64,000 nt of DNA from Dysidea avara (GCF_963678975.1 NC_089272.1:22395399-22459398); one strand, 5' to 3'. Counted from the stretch's first letter, positions 1 through 10,668 are shown. The notes: generated from the sequence alone by a model not told the origin. Made by a program: numbers and translations.

Positions 1-161
1 TGCAACCATATCTCTATGTTAAAGACACACCTATAGCTTGCTATACCCAACTGCATGAATGGTAAAATGCATGCAGTCATGATCAGAGTTTATAAACTGA
101 TATGGTAAAATTAATAAGTAGAGATTTAAAAAATAGCACATACTGTAAAGTAGCAGATTAA

Positions 162-310
162 TTAGATCAAAATAATCCAATAGGAGTCTGAGTCAAAAAC
201 ATCGCCAAATGCATCCTCGCATCCCTTATAGTTACAAAACCACATTTCTCCAACAGTATTCATTCTCTTGGCCTCTTCCAAAGTGATGCCAATATAAGAG
301 TGATGCCATC
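162..310 (-). CDS. Possible terminal exon of an unidentified gene
   Basis: On the minus strand a 3' splice site (TTTACTGTAG) is followed by an open stretch to a TAA at 164-162. One frame reads WHHSYIGITLEEAKRMN, then a cysteine/tryptophan-containing tail ending DSYWIILI. I do not recognise the protein. The preceding intron is 311-369 (59 bp, GT-AG). The exon contains one extra 17-bp unit that recurs ten times in the duplicated copy next door, so the original reading phase is uncertain: entering in phase 0 gives an early stop, entering one base later gives the long tail. It could be the 3' end of the gene whose 5' exon is at 1261-1507, or a degraded remnant. Confidence 0.3.
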
Positions 311-746
311 CTACAGTAAACAAAGAAATTTATCATTAGCATACAAACATAGACAAGGCTAAATTTTACCTTAATTCCATCACATACATCACTTTCATTG
401 TTTCTCAATGCATCAGTAGTATCCAACAGTATTCATTCTCTTGGCCTCTTCCAAAGTGATGCCAATATAAGAGTGATGCCAATATAAGAGTGATGCCAAT
501 ATAAGAGTGATGCCAATATAAGAGTGATGCCAATATAAGAGTGATGCCAATATAAGAGTGATGCCAATATAAGAGTGATGCCAATATAAGAGTGATGCCA
601 ATATAAGAGTGATGCCAATATAAGAGTGATGCCATCCTACAGTAAACAAAGAAATTTATCATTAGCATACAAACATAGACAAGGCTAAATTTTACCTTAA
701 TTCCATCACATACATCACTTTCATTGTTTCTCAATGGATCAGTAGA
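246..746. repeat. Tandem duplication of an exon-intron block with a 17-bp minisatellite
   Basis: About 170 bp at 249-419 is repeated almost identically at 424-746, including the 59-bp intron (311-369 and 637-695). The second copy is longer because the 17-bp unit gccaatataagagtgat is present ten times (461-630), against one unit (288-304) in the first. One and ten units both shift the frame by the same amount. On the minus strand the duplicated exon just 5' of the intron reads LRNNESDVCDGIK before a GTAAAA donor. Confidence 0.85.
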
Positions 747-1260
747 ACAAGTAGCATCCCCTTGTTTAGTTATTGAACTGTGGGGGTCTACAACTCTGAG
801 GAATCATGACAATGGACAGAATTCGATTCTAAAATTGGAAAAATTTTCTGTAATACCTGACAAGCAAGAGTCAGCACCAGGATTTACTGGGCATTAATTG
901 TCAAATCACAATGTCAAGATTCTAATGTGATAGCAAGTGACACACACCAGGGACGGATCCATGCAGACTTTTGGAAAGGGGGTCAAAATGAAATAGCACT
1001 ACATTGTCTAGTTTGATAAAGTGAGACCAAAAAAAAAAGGTCATAGCCTGCTAACAATAGTAGCCCACCCTATCAACTATGCATTTATCACTGCCTGAAA
1101 AATAACCTAAAAATCCTTTAAAAGCTTGCTACACACTGTTCTAATACTATGACAGCTTTATTAGAGTGACTGCTCTATTAGAGTATCTCAATCTTGGTAT
1201 ACTACCTTGGCCCCCTCCCTGTATCCCCCACGGCCATTCACCCTTAAATGCAGTACAAAC

Positions 1261-1507
1261 ATTTTCCTCCATGTGCGTAAACAAAATCTATTTCTCTATA
1301 CCTCAAATCTTCATTGTATACCTTCGATGGTGCACGTTTTGCTGCTGAATCTATTGATCTTGATCGTTGAATATTCACTTGGATGAATTCCGTTCTTTCA
1401 AAGGCAGAGACTGACTCTTTAAGATCATTGTAACTCTTGAGAAAGGTCCAGAAAGAAAAATCCCACGTGTAGTTTTCGGAGATAAATGAACCATGTATAC
1501 TATCCAT
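1261..1507 (-). CDS. Possible first exon of a ZSWIM-like or transposase-derived protein
   Basis: Begins with ATG at 1507-1505 and stays open for 82 codons. The translation has a plausible folded pattern (FLKSYNDLKESVSAFE near the start, DLRYREIDFVYAHGGK at the end). This arrangement, a basic/serine stretch followed by Y-x-x-x-D/Q-F-x-C/Y-x-H-G-G-K, resembles the N-terminal domain of ZSWIM3-like and MULE-derived proteins; that is recalled from family knowledge, not searched. A weak donor (gtttgt) follows the HGGK codons and the frame stops soon after, which suggests splicing. Downstream exons could be the 160-800 block. The expected cysteine before HGG is a tyrosine here, so this may be a decayed copy. 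Confidence 0.35.
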
Positions 1508-1584
1508 AAAATAATAACATCACGTGACTGCCGTGCGAATAGCATGAAGCTATTAGTACGTGACTGTGCGAATAGCCACTCCGA

Positions 1585-2295
1585 ATAATATTAGTCCATC
1601 TAACATGAAATACAGCATTGAAAACAATAAAACACTTACACCTGTACTGGTTACCGGATAAAGATTGTTTTAAAAATTGCCAAAACTCGAAATTTAGTCT
1701 GCCTCACTGCATCACTCCCTGACCACATTCACAAGCGGTGACAAGCCTAGAGGCCAAATGAAGCAGTGCATGGCCACCATTTTACGCCACAATAACAAAC
1801 TCACCAGTGAGATATGCCTTTTGGCTGCACCTTGTCTTTTCTTTATCTTCAATCAGGCTGCTTGTCTTCTTCATCCAACAAAACCATATCAAGGTGTTAA
1901 TTTTCCATATCAACATGTCCTTTCAGCAGCATATTTAGATGCCACAGAATTATTTCAGAGATGGATTTCAGAGGCATTTCAGTCCTGGCGCTACTACAAG
2001 AAGTACACTAGCTAGATATCTGCAACTTTGCGATTGGGATCCCGTTCGCGATAGATTCGCGACCACACCCATCAAATAATAAAGATCTAGATGACTAATA
2101 GCAATAGAGTATGGAGACCATGCACACTTCTTAACAATCTAGCTATTTGCTTAACAGTAAACAAGAAGACCTTACCCCCTACTGGTCTAGCTCGCTGCAC
2201 ACCCCTTGGCTGACTTGCGATACTCTAATACAACAGTCACTCTCATTTGTGATATTCAAATAGAACAGTCACAAGTTACACTGTGCTACAGCAAA
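1585..2295 (+). repeat. Dispersed repeat family C, copy 1
   Basis: Shares long stretches with 44305-45295 and 48970-50935: 'aatattagtccatct', the 'aagcctagag' and 'tcttcaatcaggctgcttg' segments and 'ttaattttccatatcaaca' occur in the same order in all copies. No coding capacity is supported. The copy ends in the same foldback element (starting AAACTAAACAAACTAG) as the other two copies, so this is one composite non-autonomous element rather than a chance cluster. Confidence 0.75.
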
Positions 2296-2375
2296 AAAAC
2301 TAAACAAACTAGCATTTTAAAAAATTGTTAATTTAAAAATGCAGTAGGGATCTATGCAAGAGATCAATGATGGTA
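2296..2375 (+). mobile_element. One arm of a foldback MITE (family B)
   Basis: The sequence AAACTAAACAAACTAG followed by a TTAAAAATTGTTAATTT-like stretch and GTAGGGATCTATGCAA matches the left arms of the complete foldback elements at 45296-45573 and 50936-51192. The right arm is missing here. Confidence 0.65.
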
Positions 2376-2384
2376 GTAGAGGTG

Positions 2385-2715
2385 CTCAGCTACATATCAA
2401 GTTTTGTTCTAGAGAGTTCAGCTATGTAACAAGTCTCTCTGTAGAGAGTTCAGCTACATTACTAGTCTCCCTGTAGAGAGTTCAGCTATGTGACAAGTTA
2501 GAGTTTGCAGATCTCTCTGTAGAGAGTTCAGTTATGTGACAAGTTACCAGTAAAGAGTTTAGCTGCATTACAAGCCTCCCTGTAGAGAGTTCAGCTACAT
2601 TGTAAGTCTCTCTGTGTAGAGAGTTTAGCCACAATACCAATCATCCAGTGTAATAAATCTTGCTGAGAGAGTTCAGCTACATTACATTACAAGTTACAGA
2701 GAGTTCAGCTACTCT
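2385..2715 (-). repeat. Irregular tandem repeat (agctgaactctctacaggg type)
   Basis: At least nine imperfect repetitions of a 30-45 bp unit around 'gtagagagttcagctac' alternating with 'acaagtctctctg'. The reverse complement is the same family as the array at 10940-11545. Spacing is irregular, unlike a clean satellite. Confidence 0.8.
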
Positions 2716-2849
2716 GGTCAGCCCCCTTCTTGTGCAAGTTTTTCATGCTTGTAACTTTGGGTTACCATTTTGTATCCCTATTATTATGGATTACTGTACT
2801 GTTTATTTTATGCAATTTATTGACAGAGGCCTAGCGTTGATGGTAACAG

Positions 2850-4293
2850 GAGTTCTAGGAATGGAGTGGCAGAAATCTTTTGCAGCCAATTATAGGACTA
2901 TGGTAGATAATCTCAATGCCAGTGAATTAATTCCACATTTTATATCAGATGACTTGCTTACTATGAAAGAAAAGGGAGAAGTGGAATGCCAAGTACAAAA
3001 AATGAACAATTATTGACTATACTGTATAAGAAAATGTGTTTGAATTTTTCACTGTTTTCATCCTTCATTGCTGCCTTGAATAAATGTCACCACATTGTGA
3101 AAGGATTAAAAAATTATTTGGATGTGCAAGTGTGTGATTATCATTCCAATGAAATAGCTATGAGTGAAATGAGGAGCATTTACAAAGGAAACTATATGTA
3201 CATTTTGCCCAAAGTAAAGCAACTAAATATTCTATCTCTACTAGTTTGATAGTTTGCCCATAGAAATACAAAATTAGAAGCACTACAGCAACTAAACAAT
3301 ACTTCACAAGACATTTACAGTGTAGTACTACAATTTGTTGCTGGACTTACTAATGGTTTTAACCAGCTGTCCTTAAGTGAGATTTTCAAATTTCTCAGGG
3401 CCTCACAGGGCAGTGCAAGCATGAATAGTTGCAATTCTGTTGCTTTAAAGAGGCACAAAACCCTGATCTGTGTTCAAAAATATTTAATGGTGGAAACGTG
3501 AACTTTTCTCCAATGGCAATCACACCATTTGATTATTATTATGCCCTTGGATATTGCATAGCAAACACTCTTTGCCAATGGAAACTTTGTTGCATAGGTG
3601 CTGAGTGCATTGAAATGATTTCTTCAGCACTTAATGCAAATTCTGAAATTATACATGGTAGGATAGCATTGATCAAACTAAGCCTACCTACAGTCATATT
3701 GCATGACCTAACTGACTTAGCAACTGTGAACTAGGTCGAAATGCATGTGACAGTCTTGCAAGTATAATTCCTACAGAAATTAGACATAGGTGATAATCCT
3801 TTCAAGGAAGGAGAAGCGACTAAGTTGCTGAGCGCATTAAGTCAACTAAATAATTTACACTTCCTGGACTTGCTTCATGCCAGATTGAACTTTGATGATG
3901 TACAGATGCTTAAAGGCATAATAAAACCACAAAGTACACTGACTTGTCTGATAATTGGAGATAGTTCCATGTCAACTGATATTATTGAAGAATTGGTCAG
4001 TGTTGTATTGATAGATTCAAGTTTAAGGACTCTGAGTATTATGAATATCAACTTGGCACTACTCGCTACTCACTTGTCAATGAAACTTGGAGAAAATTCA
4101 ACTTTGCTAAGTCTTATGCTGTGGGACAGATCTTTTTGTATTGAAGGTGTTGTTTTCACTGGAAGGCAATAACTCACTACAATCTATAACACTGATGCCA
4201 TGGTATAAAGAACACATTGATATTGTAGTGTTTCCTTTAGCTACTCAAGAATGTATAAAGTAGTTTTTCTATCCTGAAAAGAAGAAAGTATAG
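2850..4293 (+). pseudogene. NLR-type gene remnant: CARD-like domain, post-NACHT region and leucine-rich repeats, NACHT missing
   Basis: From 2866 the translation has a CARD/death-fold pattern (WQKSFAANYRTMVDNLNASE, then LIPHFISDDLLTMKEK), continuing after a frameshift near 3000 as LLTILYKKM and FSSFIAALNKCHHIVKGL. From about 3330 comes VVLQFVAGLTNGF and LSEIFKFLR, a pattern that in animal NLR proteins follows the NACHT ATPase. Then PFDYYYALGYCIANTLCQWK (3520-3590) and leucine-rich repeats (3800-4170, LSQLNNLHFLDL; LTCLIIGD; SLRTLSIMNI), ending after another frameshift in a short tail with stop at 4291-4293. Several frameshifts and stops interrupt it, and there is no Walker A or B between the CARD-like part and the post-NACHT part, so the ATPase has been deleted. 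Family identity rests on domain patterns and I regard it as likely but unsearched. Confidence 0.65.
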
Positions 4294-5363
4294 CAAGCCA
4301 TGTATATAGCTACAGGTATTATGTGCATAGATTTACTACACAATATATTCAAATGCATGGGGCAAAACAAAATATTGAAAATACATGTATAGCTAAGGAC
4401 TAAACTGCAATAATCAAGCTGTAAGGCATGGTTTCATGCAATTTTTGTTGGGCAATATAGCTATATCACTTTCTATGAGACAAACTTTTAATGCACTTTC
4501 TTTTCTAAAAACAAACACAGTTTTGTTATGATGTTAGACACTTGGGATCAAGTTTTTACCCATTCAAATATCTAATTATTTTGTTCTCATAATTAATTAG
4601 GTTACTATAGACACAATAAAATGTCAACTCTTACCTGGCATGGATGCCTGATTGATCATGTACAGTGTATCACTGAAAAAGAAGATACTAACTGGAGTCA
4701 CATCTACCCACTTACCATTAGTTACAACATAGACAATGTATGCGTTAGGAACGTATACATTATATCTATGGTTACACTCATGTGTACCCTGTACACAATT
4801 TCATGAGACATGTAGTCATTCATCAACATTAATTGCCTTGTGTATGGTATTGTAAGTACTGTATCTAAACGTTACTTTTAATGCACAATTTCATGTAGGC
4901 CGTGACTGTTGATGCCAAAAATTAGACAAAAGACGATATATGTTTAAAAAATCGGTTAATGAAAATCCTTGACTAGTGGCCACCTTTAATCCAGGTTTGT
5001 TATTACTGTACATGTGCTACAACTAGAAGCTACCCACATTCCTTTATTTTCTAGAATTGGTAGGATGTTAGCTGTACACGTCAAGAAGGAACCACATAAC
5101 TGAACTTGACCCTAAGGCGTACTATTACCATGACAGAAAATACAGTAGTTATGCTTTCTTGAGATCATCTTGCAACTATTATAATTATACCAGTGCTATA
5201 CACTCTGCAACGTATGTGGTCTAACAGATAATCGACAGACTTGATGTCTCTATCTTAGAATTAGATCAAATTGATGATGTATAGTTAGGTCACACAGGTA
5301 TGCAAATTGTACACGCACTCAACACATGCACACATATACAATACACTGAAAAATGTATGTACC
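4294..5363. other. No gene seen
   Basis: AT-rich sequence without a convincing open frame, splice-compatible exon or large repeat. It probably contains the 3' flank of the dioxygenase-like gene on the minus strand. Confidence 0.5.
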
Positions 5364-6365
5364 TTACAAAGACTTAACAGAACTTATTTCAGAAACTGTA
5401 ATATCTTTGTGAGTTAAGTCAGCAAACAGGCCACTGATTGAATACAAAGTACCTTTATGCATACACAAGTCTTTCCTGCTCAGATAAATCTTAACTTTAG
5501 CACTCTTTTTAAATTGGAGCTGATTCATAACTAACTGTCCTTGACTTACTTCAATGATTTTTCCAACAAAAGAACATTTTGCAAGCTGCTTTAGCACTTT
5601 AACCTTGATAGTGAAATCAAAATTTACAGCTGAGCTCATTGAAGTGTTTGCTTTATTGTCGCACTGTTTCTTAGAGGGACAGTTCAAACTCGGACATTTC
5701 AATCCTTTCCATTTTATTGATTTCGGTGCAGAAAATGTACAGTGAGAAGATCGTTTGCGTCGCAATATCATGTTAAATTCTCCATGAATGACTCCAGCAC
5801 ATTTACGGAGTGATTTGGGAAGATTATTATCAAACACATCAAGATTGGCCATAATGTTTGTGTCATCTACCCACCAGCAGCCCATTTCACAACTCTCTCT
5901 ACCCAAAATATCATTTCGTTTGAAATAAACTTGTGTGATCAGAGTTTCATGGCAGCTTCCATTCCCTGTTACCATAACATGAATGTGTCTTGGCCTAAAA
6001 AATGAACCACTTCTGTACTGCCCAGGTGGCAGAGCGATGAATTGAAACTCGCCCTGTTCTCCAGTATAAAGAGTACTAGTACATTCTCGATCCGCTTGAT
6101 GATATATCCCTTCAGAATCTGCTTGCCATATTTCTACCTTATAGTTAGGTAAGGGTGAAGTACAATCCTCGTCTAACACACGGCCACGAATGTGTAACTT
6201 CTTCTGATTAATAAATTCACTATCGCCCTGGCATATCTTGTCATTGGCAGGCTGATTTGGCAAAAAGAATGGTCCAAGCTGGTCGGGCGCAGTCACTTGA
6301 CATTGGTTAGCCCCAACTAAAGTGTCTGTTACAAGTAACAACAGGTACACTATCCAAAGTACCAT
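5364..6365 (-). CDS. Secreted intradiol-dioxygenase-like protein with C-terminal netrin-like domain
   Basis: 333 residues in one exon from ATG at 6365-6363; upstream in-frame codons lack an ATG. Residues 1-18 (MVLWIVYLLLLVTDTLVG) are a signal peptide. Residues 22-200 match the intradiol ring-cleavage dioxygenase fold: LGPFFLP (30-36), a beta-rich segment with VEIWQADSEGIY (77-88), GEFQFIALPPGQY (105-117) and FRPRHIHVMV (123-132). The four iron(III) ligands expected from protocatechuate and catechol dioxygenases are all present: Tyr88, Tyr117, His127, His129. Such enzymes open catechol-type rings between the two hydroxyls using O2. Residues 209-333 are cysteine-containing and beta-rich (FDFTIKVKVLKQ, then CSFVGKIIEVSQGQ, then LYSISGLF), resembling an NTR (netrin/TIMP-like) module; this part is less certain. 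There are many extra cysteines in both halves, as expected for an extracellular protein. Substrate unknown. Confidence 0.85.
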   Translation of the reverse strand: MVLWIVYLLLLVTDTLVGANQCQVTAPDQLGPFFLPNQPANDKICQGDSEFINQKKLHIRGRVLDEDCTSPLPNYKVEIWQADSEGIYHQADRECTSTLYTGEQGEFQFIALPPGQYRSGSFFRPRHIHVMVTGNGSCHETLITQVYFKRNDILGRESCEMGCWWVDDTNIMANLDVFDNNLPKSLRKCAGVIHGEFNMILRRKRSSHCTFSAPKSIKWKGLKCPSLNCPSKKQCDNKANTSMSSAVNFDFTIKVKVLKQLAKCSFVGKIIEVSQGQLVMNQLQFKKSAKVKIYLSRKDLCMHKGTLYSISGLFADLTHKDITVSEISSVKSL

Positions 6366-7843
6366 TTCCGTGTCCTCGCACCGAAATGGACCGCTTGACC
6401 TCGCGCTTGACTCAGCAGAGCTTCGCGCGACAGAGGACTTGCGGTTAGTTAGCCTGGTGACTGAAACCGTAAATTCTGCTGAAATCAAATCCGTAAAATC
6501 ATCTGATCACGTGATTATTATGCAGACTATCTGGTTGTAAGATCATCCTTTAAAGCATACAGATATTACTGAGGGGGGTGCAACACTTTAATTTGTGCCT
6601 ATTTTATATATAGCTATTATTAGCACTTATTATTTTGGTGGAATGTTTAAATGTGCCGAATAGCTAAGTAGCACAGTATGCTCTTGATCTAAGGTGTTGA
6701 GTAATTTATTACATTAATGTTTAATTGGTTATGTGAAAAGGGCCATCAATAATGTTCAATTACATTTCACAAGAAATCTGTACATGAGCTGCTCAACTAG
6801 AATATTCTGTTTTAGGATTTTAAACATAATTACTAATCCAAGGTATCTAGCAAAGCCAATGATACATGTATTTAGCTACAATCTATGCCAATTTTATACA
6901 GCTTCAGTGGAGATTGGACACACTTTAAGCACTGTTAAAATAAACCATACAAAAGTCTGAGTGGAGAATAGCGGTCTCAATATATATAAAGCAGTCAGTC
7001 ATCATCATTTGTTTATGCCAGTGAATATGTGCACAATCAGTCTGATGAAGCTATATGCATGAAAAAGTGGTTTGGTATTTTCACCCAAAATCATATTAGT
7101 GCTATTGCAAACAAAGTGTACTGATCTTACATGAAGAGTGATCGTCACATGAACAGGGATGTGCACATCACTCAAAAACCACTACAGATTCACCTCTGAC
7201 ATACACAAGTTAAGGCCCCACATTACATTTCTATCAATTGTAGCCACCACTATCCTAAACCTGGGCACATCACTGCATGAAAAACCAAATAAAACTATGG
7301 CAATAATATTAGGTGACGCTTAGAGCATGTCCAAAGCAATTCTATTTGTAGCATTCCAGGTTGATTGATACAGAAGCACATCAATTCCATAGGATTAAAT
7401 AAACTTTTATGCATGGTTTCAATGCATTTCTGATTGATTATTATATACCTATACAAATTATATAGCAGGAAATTAGCATGTATCTACAATGCATCCTCTA
7501 TACAGTAATGAATGACATTAGTGACTGCTCAATTGAAGCATTTAGTTATTAATAAATATCAGCACAAGTGAACCTTGCTAACATTTATGCACGGCTGTTC
7601 AGATCAATGAGTGTCTATCATTACAATGGCTCTAAATGTCATTGTATACCTTGGGAAGGGGTCCCAAACTTGACTGTCACCCTACTGCACATGAACTTGA
7701 TTAGATATTAGTTGCTTAGTGTCTATACACCCAGATTGCACATGGCCACTGCAGCAAAGGACTAATACTGTTAGCACATATCCATACAAGAGAGAGGATG
7801 TCATTAAACCATAGCCTAGTTATAGGCATTCGGTGTCGGATAG
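6366..7843. other. Intergenic sequence, no gene seen
   Basis: The 5' flank of the dioxygenase-like gene (6366-6540) is GC-richer with a CACGTG palindrome at about 6509. The rest is AT-rich and without supported coding sequence. Confidence 0.45.
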
Positions 7844-8011
7844 TACTGTGCAGCAGGAAAGTTTGGCCAGAGGAAACTTTGGCAAATTTTCCACAATAGA
7901 ATTTTGGTGAAAAACAATTCAGCAAATTTGTTAGTAGCTAATATTAGACAAAATATTAGGCAGATTTTAGTTTGGCAAAATGCACTTGCCAAATTCTCCT
8001 GCACTATGGTA
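7844..8011. mobile_element. Small Tc1/mariner-type MITE
   Basis: Imperfect terminal inverted repeats: left TACTGTGCAGCAGGAAAG, right (reverse complement) TACCATAGTGCAGGAGAA, both followed by TTTGGC. The ends are TA dinucleotides, as for Tc1/mariner insertions. Confidence 0.6.
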
Positions 8012-8130
8012 ATTACCTCTAGCAGCATGGCTGTAAACAAGGTCATATTTCATGGAAAGCAGGATTAAATTGCAACTAATAGTACCAGTATTACAGTATA
8101 ATTACTGCATGCCATGAGTGAGATATATGG

Positions 8131-9516
8131 TTAGTCAATATAACATATTTTTTTAATACACACACTTTCATCAGTATGCTTTTGTTTATATTGATACACA
8201 ATATTTCTCTGGAAGTTAGAGGACCCACCAAACATGACAAGACATCCACTATTCTGTAATATATTACTGTGTAATCCAGCAATGTATCCACTATCTGTTA
8301 TGCCATTAGTGATGTCAATGAATGATTGCTCCCATTGTTCCATTGTCAGTGTTCCGTTAAAAACTACCTGGAATAGATCATGTTCCATCATTTTAACTAA
8401 ATCATCAGCTATGTATGTAGATATTTTAGAATCTCCGAATCTTCCAAAATCCAATGCTAAAAATAGCTTTCTTGACATAAAAGAGTTTAATGTATGTCCT
8501 AATTTTTTGATGCATTTTTTAAAAAACTGTGGTTGTTCAGATGGGTCAATCAATTTGGCTCTTTTGCATGACCGAAATGATATTGCCACATAATCACCAA
8601 ATTCTGAATTCAAGTACCTTTTTACATAATTTTTACTGTCTCTTATAATCCTTTCACTTGTTTGCAACATTTCTACAGCTTGTGTTGTTCTTCCATATTC
8701 TTTTTCAAAAATTCTTAACCTATATTTTCTCATTATTCCAATCCAGCGAATGAATAATACTGTAGTTTCTTTTGGCTTAAATGTTCCATAGATGTATTTA
8801 CTGATGGTGTCAATATGAAATGTTCGCTTGCACATTGGTATACAAACACGTCTAACAATGTTGGTTTGCAAAACTTGATGGATATTATAACCATTGGCCT
8901 TCTCAAAATTATTGAAATGAGATCTGCAGTCAGATTCTCTATTTATTTCATCATCAACAAATACTAGTTTTTGTATGCAGTGCTCAGTGAACAAAAGTAG
9001 GACTATAATGGAACTGTCTGTTTTTCTGTTTAAAAATGTTTCCCATGAAACTAATGGTGATGCATTAAACCTAGAACACATGCTGTTCCAATAATCAAGG
9101 TTAAAATAATCGTGAAAACGAAGTGTCGTAGATAATTCTGATTGTGACCATCTAGGTGGCCAACTAAAAACAGATTTATTTACAAATGGTTCCACAGTTG
9201 AAATTCCAACATGTTTAGCCCATTGTGACAGTGTAAGTAAATTCATTGCAGCTCCAACTTGTTGCTCAATGATATGAACAGAAAATACAAATCCCCTACT
9301 TTCTGAAACTAAAACATCATTTTCACTGTTGCTGTTGATATCATTCATGATTTTCGAATGTGAGCTGCTGGATAGAGTATCTTCATCATGTTCTAGATTA
9401 GCAGTATATCGCAATGCAAATCTTGTAAGTGCATTGAAATGATTGACATAATAAAATAGCATGCAGCTAGAACACAGCAATAGTCCAAACTTTAACAATC
9501 GTTCTTTAGTTAACAT
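8131..9516 (-). CDS. Putative Golgi glycosyltransferase-like protein, paralogue 1
   Basis: 461 residues from ATG at 9516-9514 to TAA at 8133-8131. A further in-frame ATG lies at 9621, but a 3' splice site (TTTTTATAG, ending 9525) sits just upstream of 9516, and the paralogue at 25243 has the same arrangement, so I prefer 9516. A short basic N-terminus and a hydrophobic segment (FGLLLCSSCMLFYYV) indicate a type II membrane protein. Conserved with the paralogue: EQQVGAAMNLLTLSQW, LRFHDYFNLDYWN, YGTFKPKETTV, RIIRDSKNYV, GDYVAISFRSCKRAK, LFLALDFGRFGD and a C-terminal block ITDSGYIAGLHSNILQNSGC + LVMFGGSSNFQRN. The last blocks are reminiscent of the GDP-fucose-binding half of O-fucosyltransferase-like GT-B enzymes, but this is pattern inference. 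The protein family itself is not one I can name. It lies head-to-head with a LINE remnant. Confidence 0.85.
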   Translation of the reverse strand: MLTKERLLKFGLLLCSSCMLFYYVNHFNALTRFALRYTANLEHDEDTLSSSSHSKIMNDINSNSENDVLVSESRGFVFSVHIIEQQVGAAMNLLTLSQWAKHVGISTVEPFVNKSVFSWPPRWSQSELSTTLRFHDYFNLDYWNSMCSRFNASPLVSWETFLNRKTDSSIIVLLLFTEHCIQKLVFVDDEINRESDCRSHFNNFEKANGYNIHQVLQTNIVRRVCIPMCKRTFHIDTISKYIYGTFKPKETTVLFIRWIGIMRKYRLRIFEKEYGRTTQAVEMLQTSERIIRDSKNYVKRYLNSEFGDYVAISFRSCKRAKLIDPSEQPQFFKKCIKKLGHTLNSFMSRKLFLALDFGRFGDSKISTYIADDLVKMMEHDLFQVVFNGTLTMEQWEQSFIDITNGITDSGYIAGLHSNILQNSGCLVMFGGSSNFQRNIVYQYKQKHTDESVCIKKICYID

Positions 9517-9639
9517 TCTTTTCCCTATAAAAAGATATAACAATAACTGCATGCAGAATGATATACCTTCAACAGTTAAATCCAAAGTAAGGCTATATAC
9601 ACTATAACAGATGATGACCATCTAATATTACAGGAAGAT

Positions 9640-10320
9640 TTAAATGCACTTATCCAATGTTCAAACCATTGGCTAATGTCTTCCAACCCATCTAATGTGT
9701 TCATTTAAAGATATCAAATGGACATTCCCTATCAGCTACCAAATATTACATTGGCCAGCACCACATTAAACAGTCATCTCATGCAAAATACCTTGGAGCA
9801 TGCTTGGAGTGACCATCAAAAAATTAATGGACCAATCATGTTGACAGAGTAGTAGCAAAAGTAAATGCATTGAAGTTCCTGTACTTCAACAGTTAAAAAG
9901 AAATGTTACCTTACTATGCTCCTGCCAATTTTGGATTATGTTTGTACAGCTTGGAGCCCATAATACATAAATAAATATCCATAAGCTTGAAATGGTGCAA
10001 CATCAAGCTGCCCGTTTTATCACAAAAACTACTCCTACCAAACATTCAAGTGTTACTGAAATGCTAAGTAACTCCCATCTTTATCACAAAGAAGAAAACA
10101 TGAAACTTGCCTTTTATAAAATTGTCAACAAACTGATACCCAACAATGAATTAACCTTACTCCATACCACATACTGAGGTAATCATTACTGCTACATGCA
10201 TGATACCCTTATCAAGAATTTACACTCCTTCTTCCCATCAGCAATAAGGTTATGGTACATACAACCTACCCAGCAGGAACAACACTAGAGAGATTTAATC
10301 AGTTAATAAACTTCAAGTAA
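9640..10320 (+). mobile_element. Decayed LINE (non-LTR retrotransposon) 3' end
   Basis: With frameshifts the plus strand reads like the C-terminal part of a CR1/jockey-like reverse transcriptase polyprotein: AKYLG-like and DHVD-like traces near 9790-9850, then LPILDYVCTAWSP (9928-9965), EMVQHQAARFIT (9988-10025), SVTEML and a tail with FFPSAIRLW. The 5' half is absent and several stops interrupt it, so it is a dead 5'-truncated copy. Confidence 0.7.
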
Positions 10321-10423
10321 TATATTTAACTAGTAATCATCCTGTCTATTGTGCATAATTTCCCGGTATATCCCTGGTAGAGGCTATGCACAGTAATAAA
10401 TGCAACATACAAGCAGCCAAGTA

Positions 10424-10668
10424 TATATGTGACCGGATTTGTGAAAAGGAGTCTTCCACACACACCCAATTCTATGAACTTGAAAAACCATAACTTTGGT
10501 TTTGAAAAACATACAAAGCTGAAACTGTCTAACCTATGTTGGTACTTATCACTGACCAAAGTTCAAGTTAATAGCTTATACCAGTCTGAATTTATGAGTC
10601 ACCAAAGGTAATGAATTAAATGTGTGTGGAAGACCCCTTTTGCAAATCTGGTCACATATTACAAGGTG
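10424..10668. mobile_element. Foldback MITE
   Basis: Left arm ATATGTGACCGGATTTGTGA with AAAGGAGTCTTCCACACACA after it; the reverse complement of 10615-10665 reads ATATGTGACCAGATTTGCAA followed by AAGGGGTCTTCCACACACA. Arms are about 45 bp around a loop of about 140 bp. Confidence 0.7.

Noticed and set aside
461-630. Regularly spaced 17-bp repeats as a CRISPR array
   Set aside because: The repeats abut with no unique spacers, and the DNA is eukaryotic; it is a minisatellite.
6366-6488. N-terminal extension of the dioxygenase-like protein
   Set aside because: The upstream in-frame stretch has no ATG, and the ATG at 6365 begins a proper signal peptide.
8234-8593. Plus-strand open frame opposite the first glycosyltransferase-like gene
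   Set aside because: Antisense shadow of conserved minus-strand coding sequence.
9517-9621. Upstream ATG adding 35 residues to glycosyltransferase-like paralogue 1
   Set aside because: A splice acceptor lies between it and the ATG at 9516, and the second paralogue also starts just after an acceptor.
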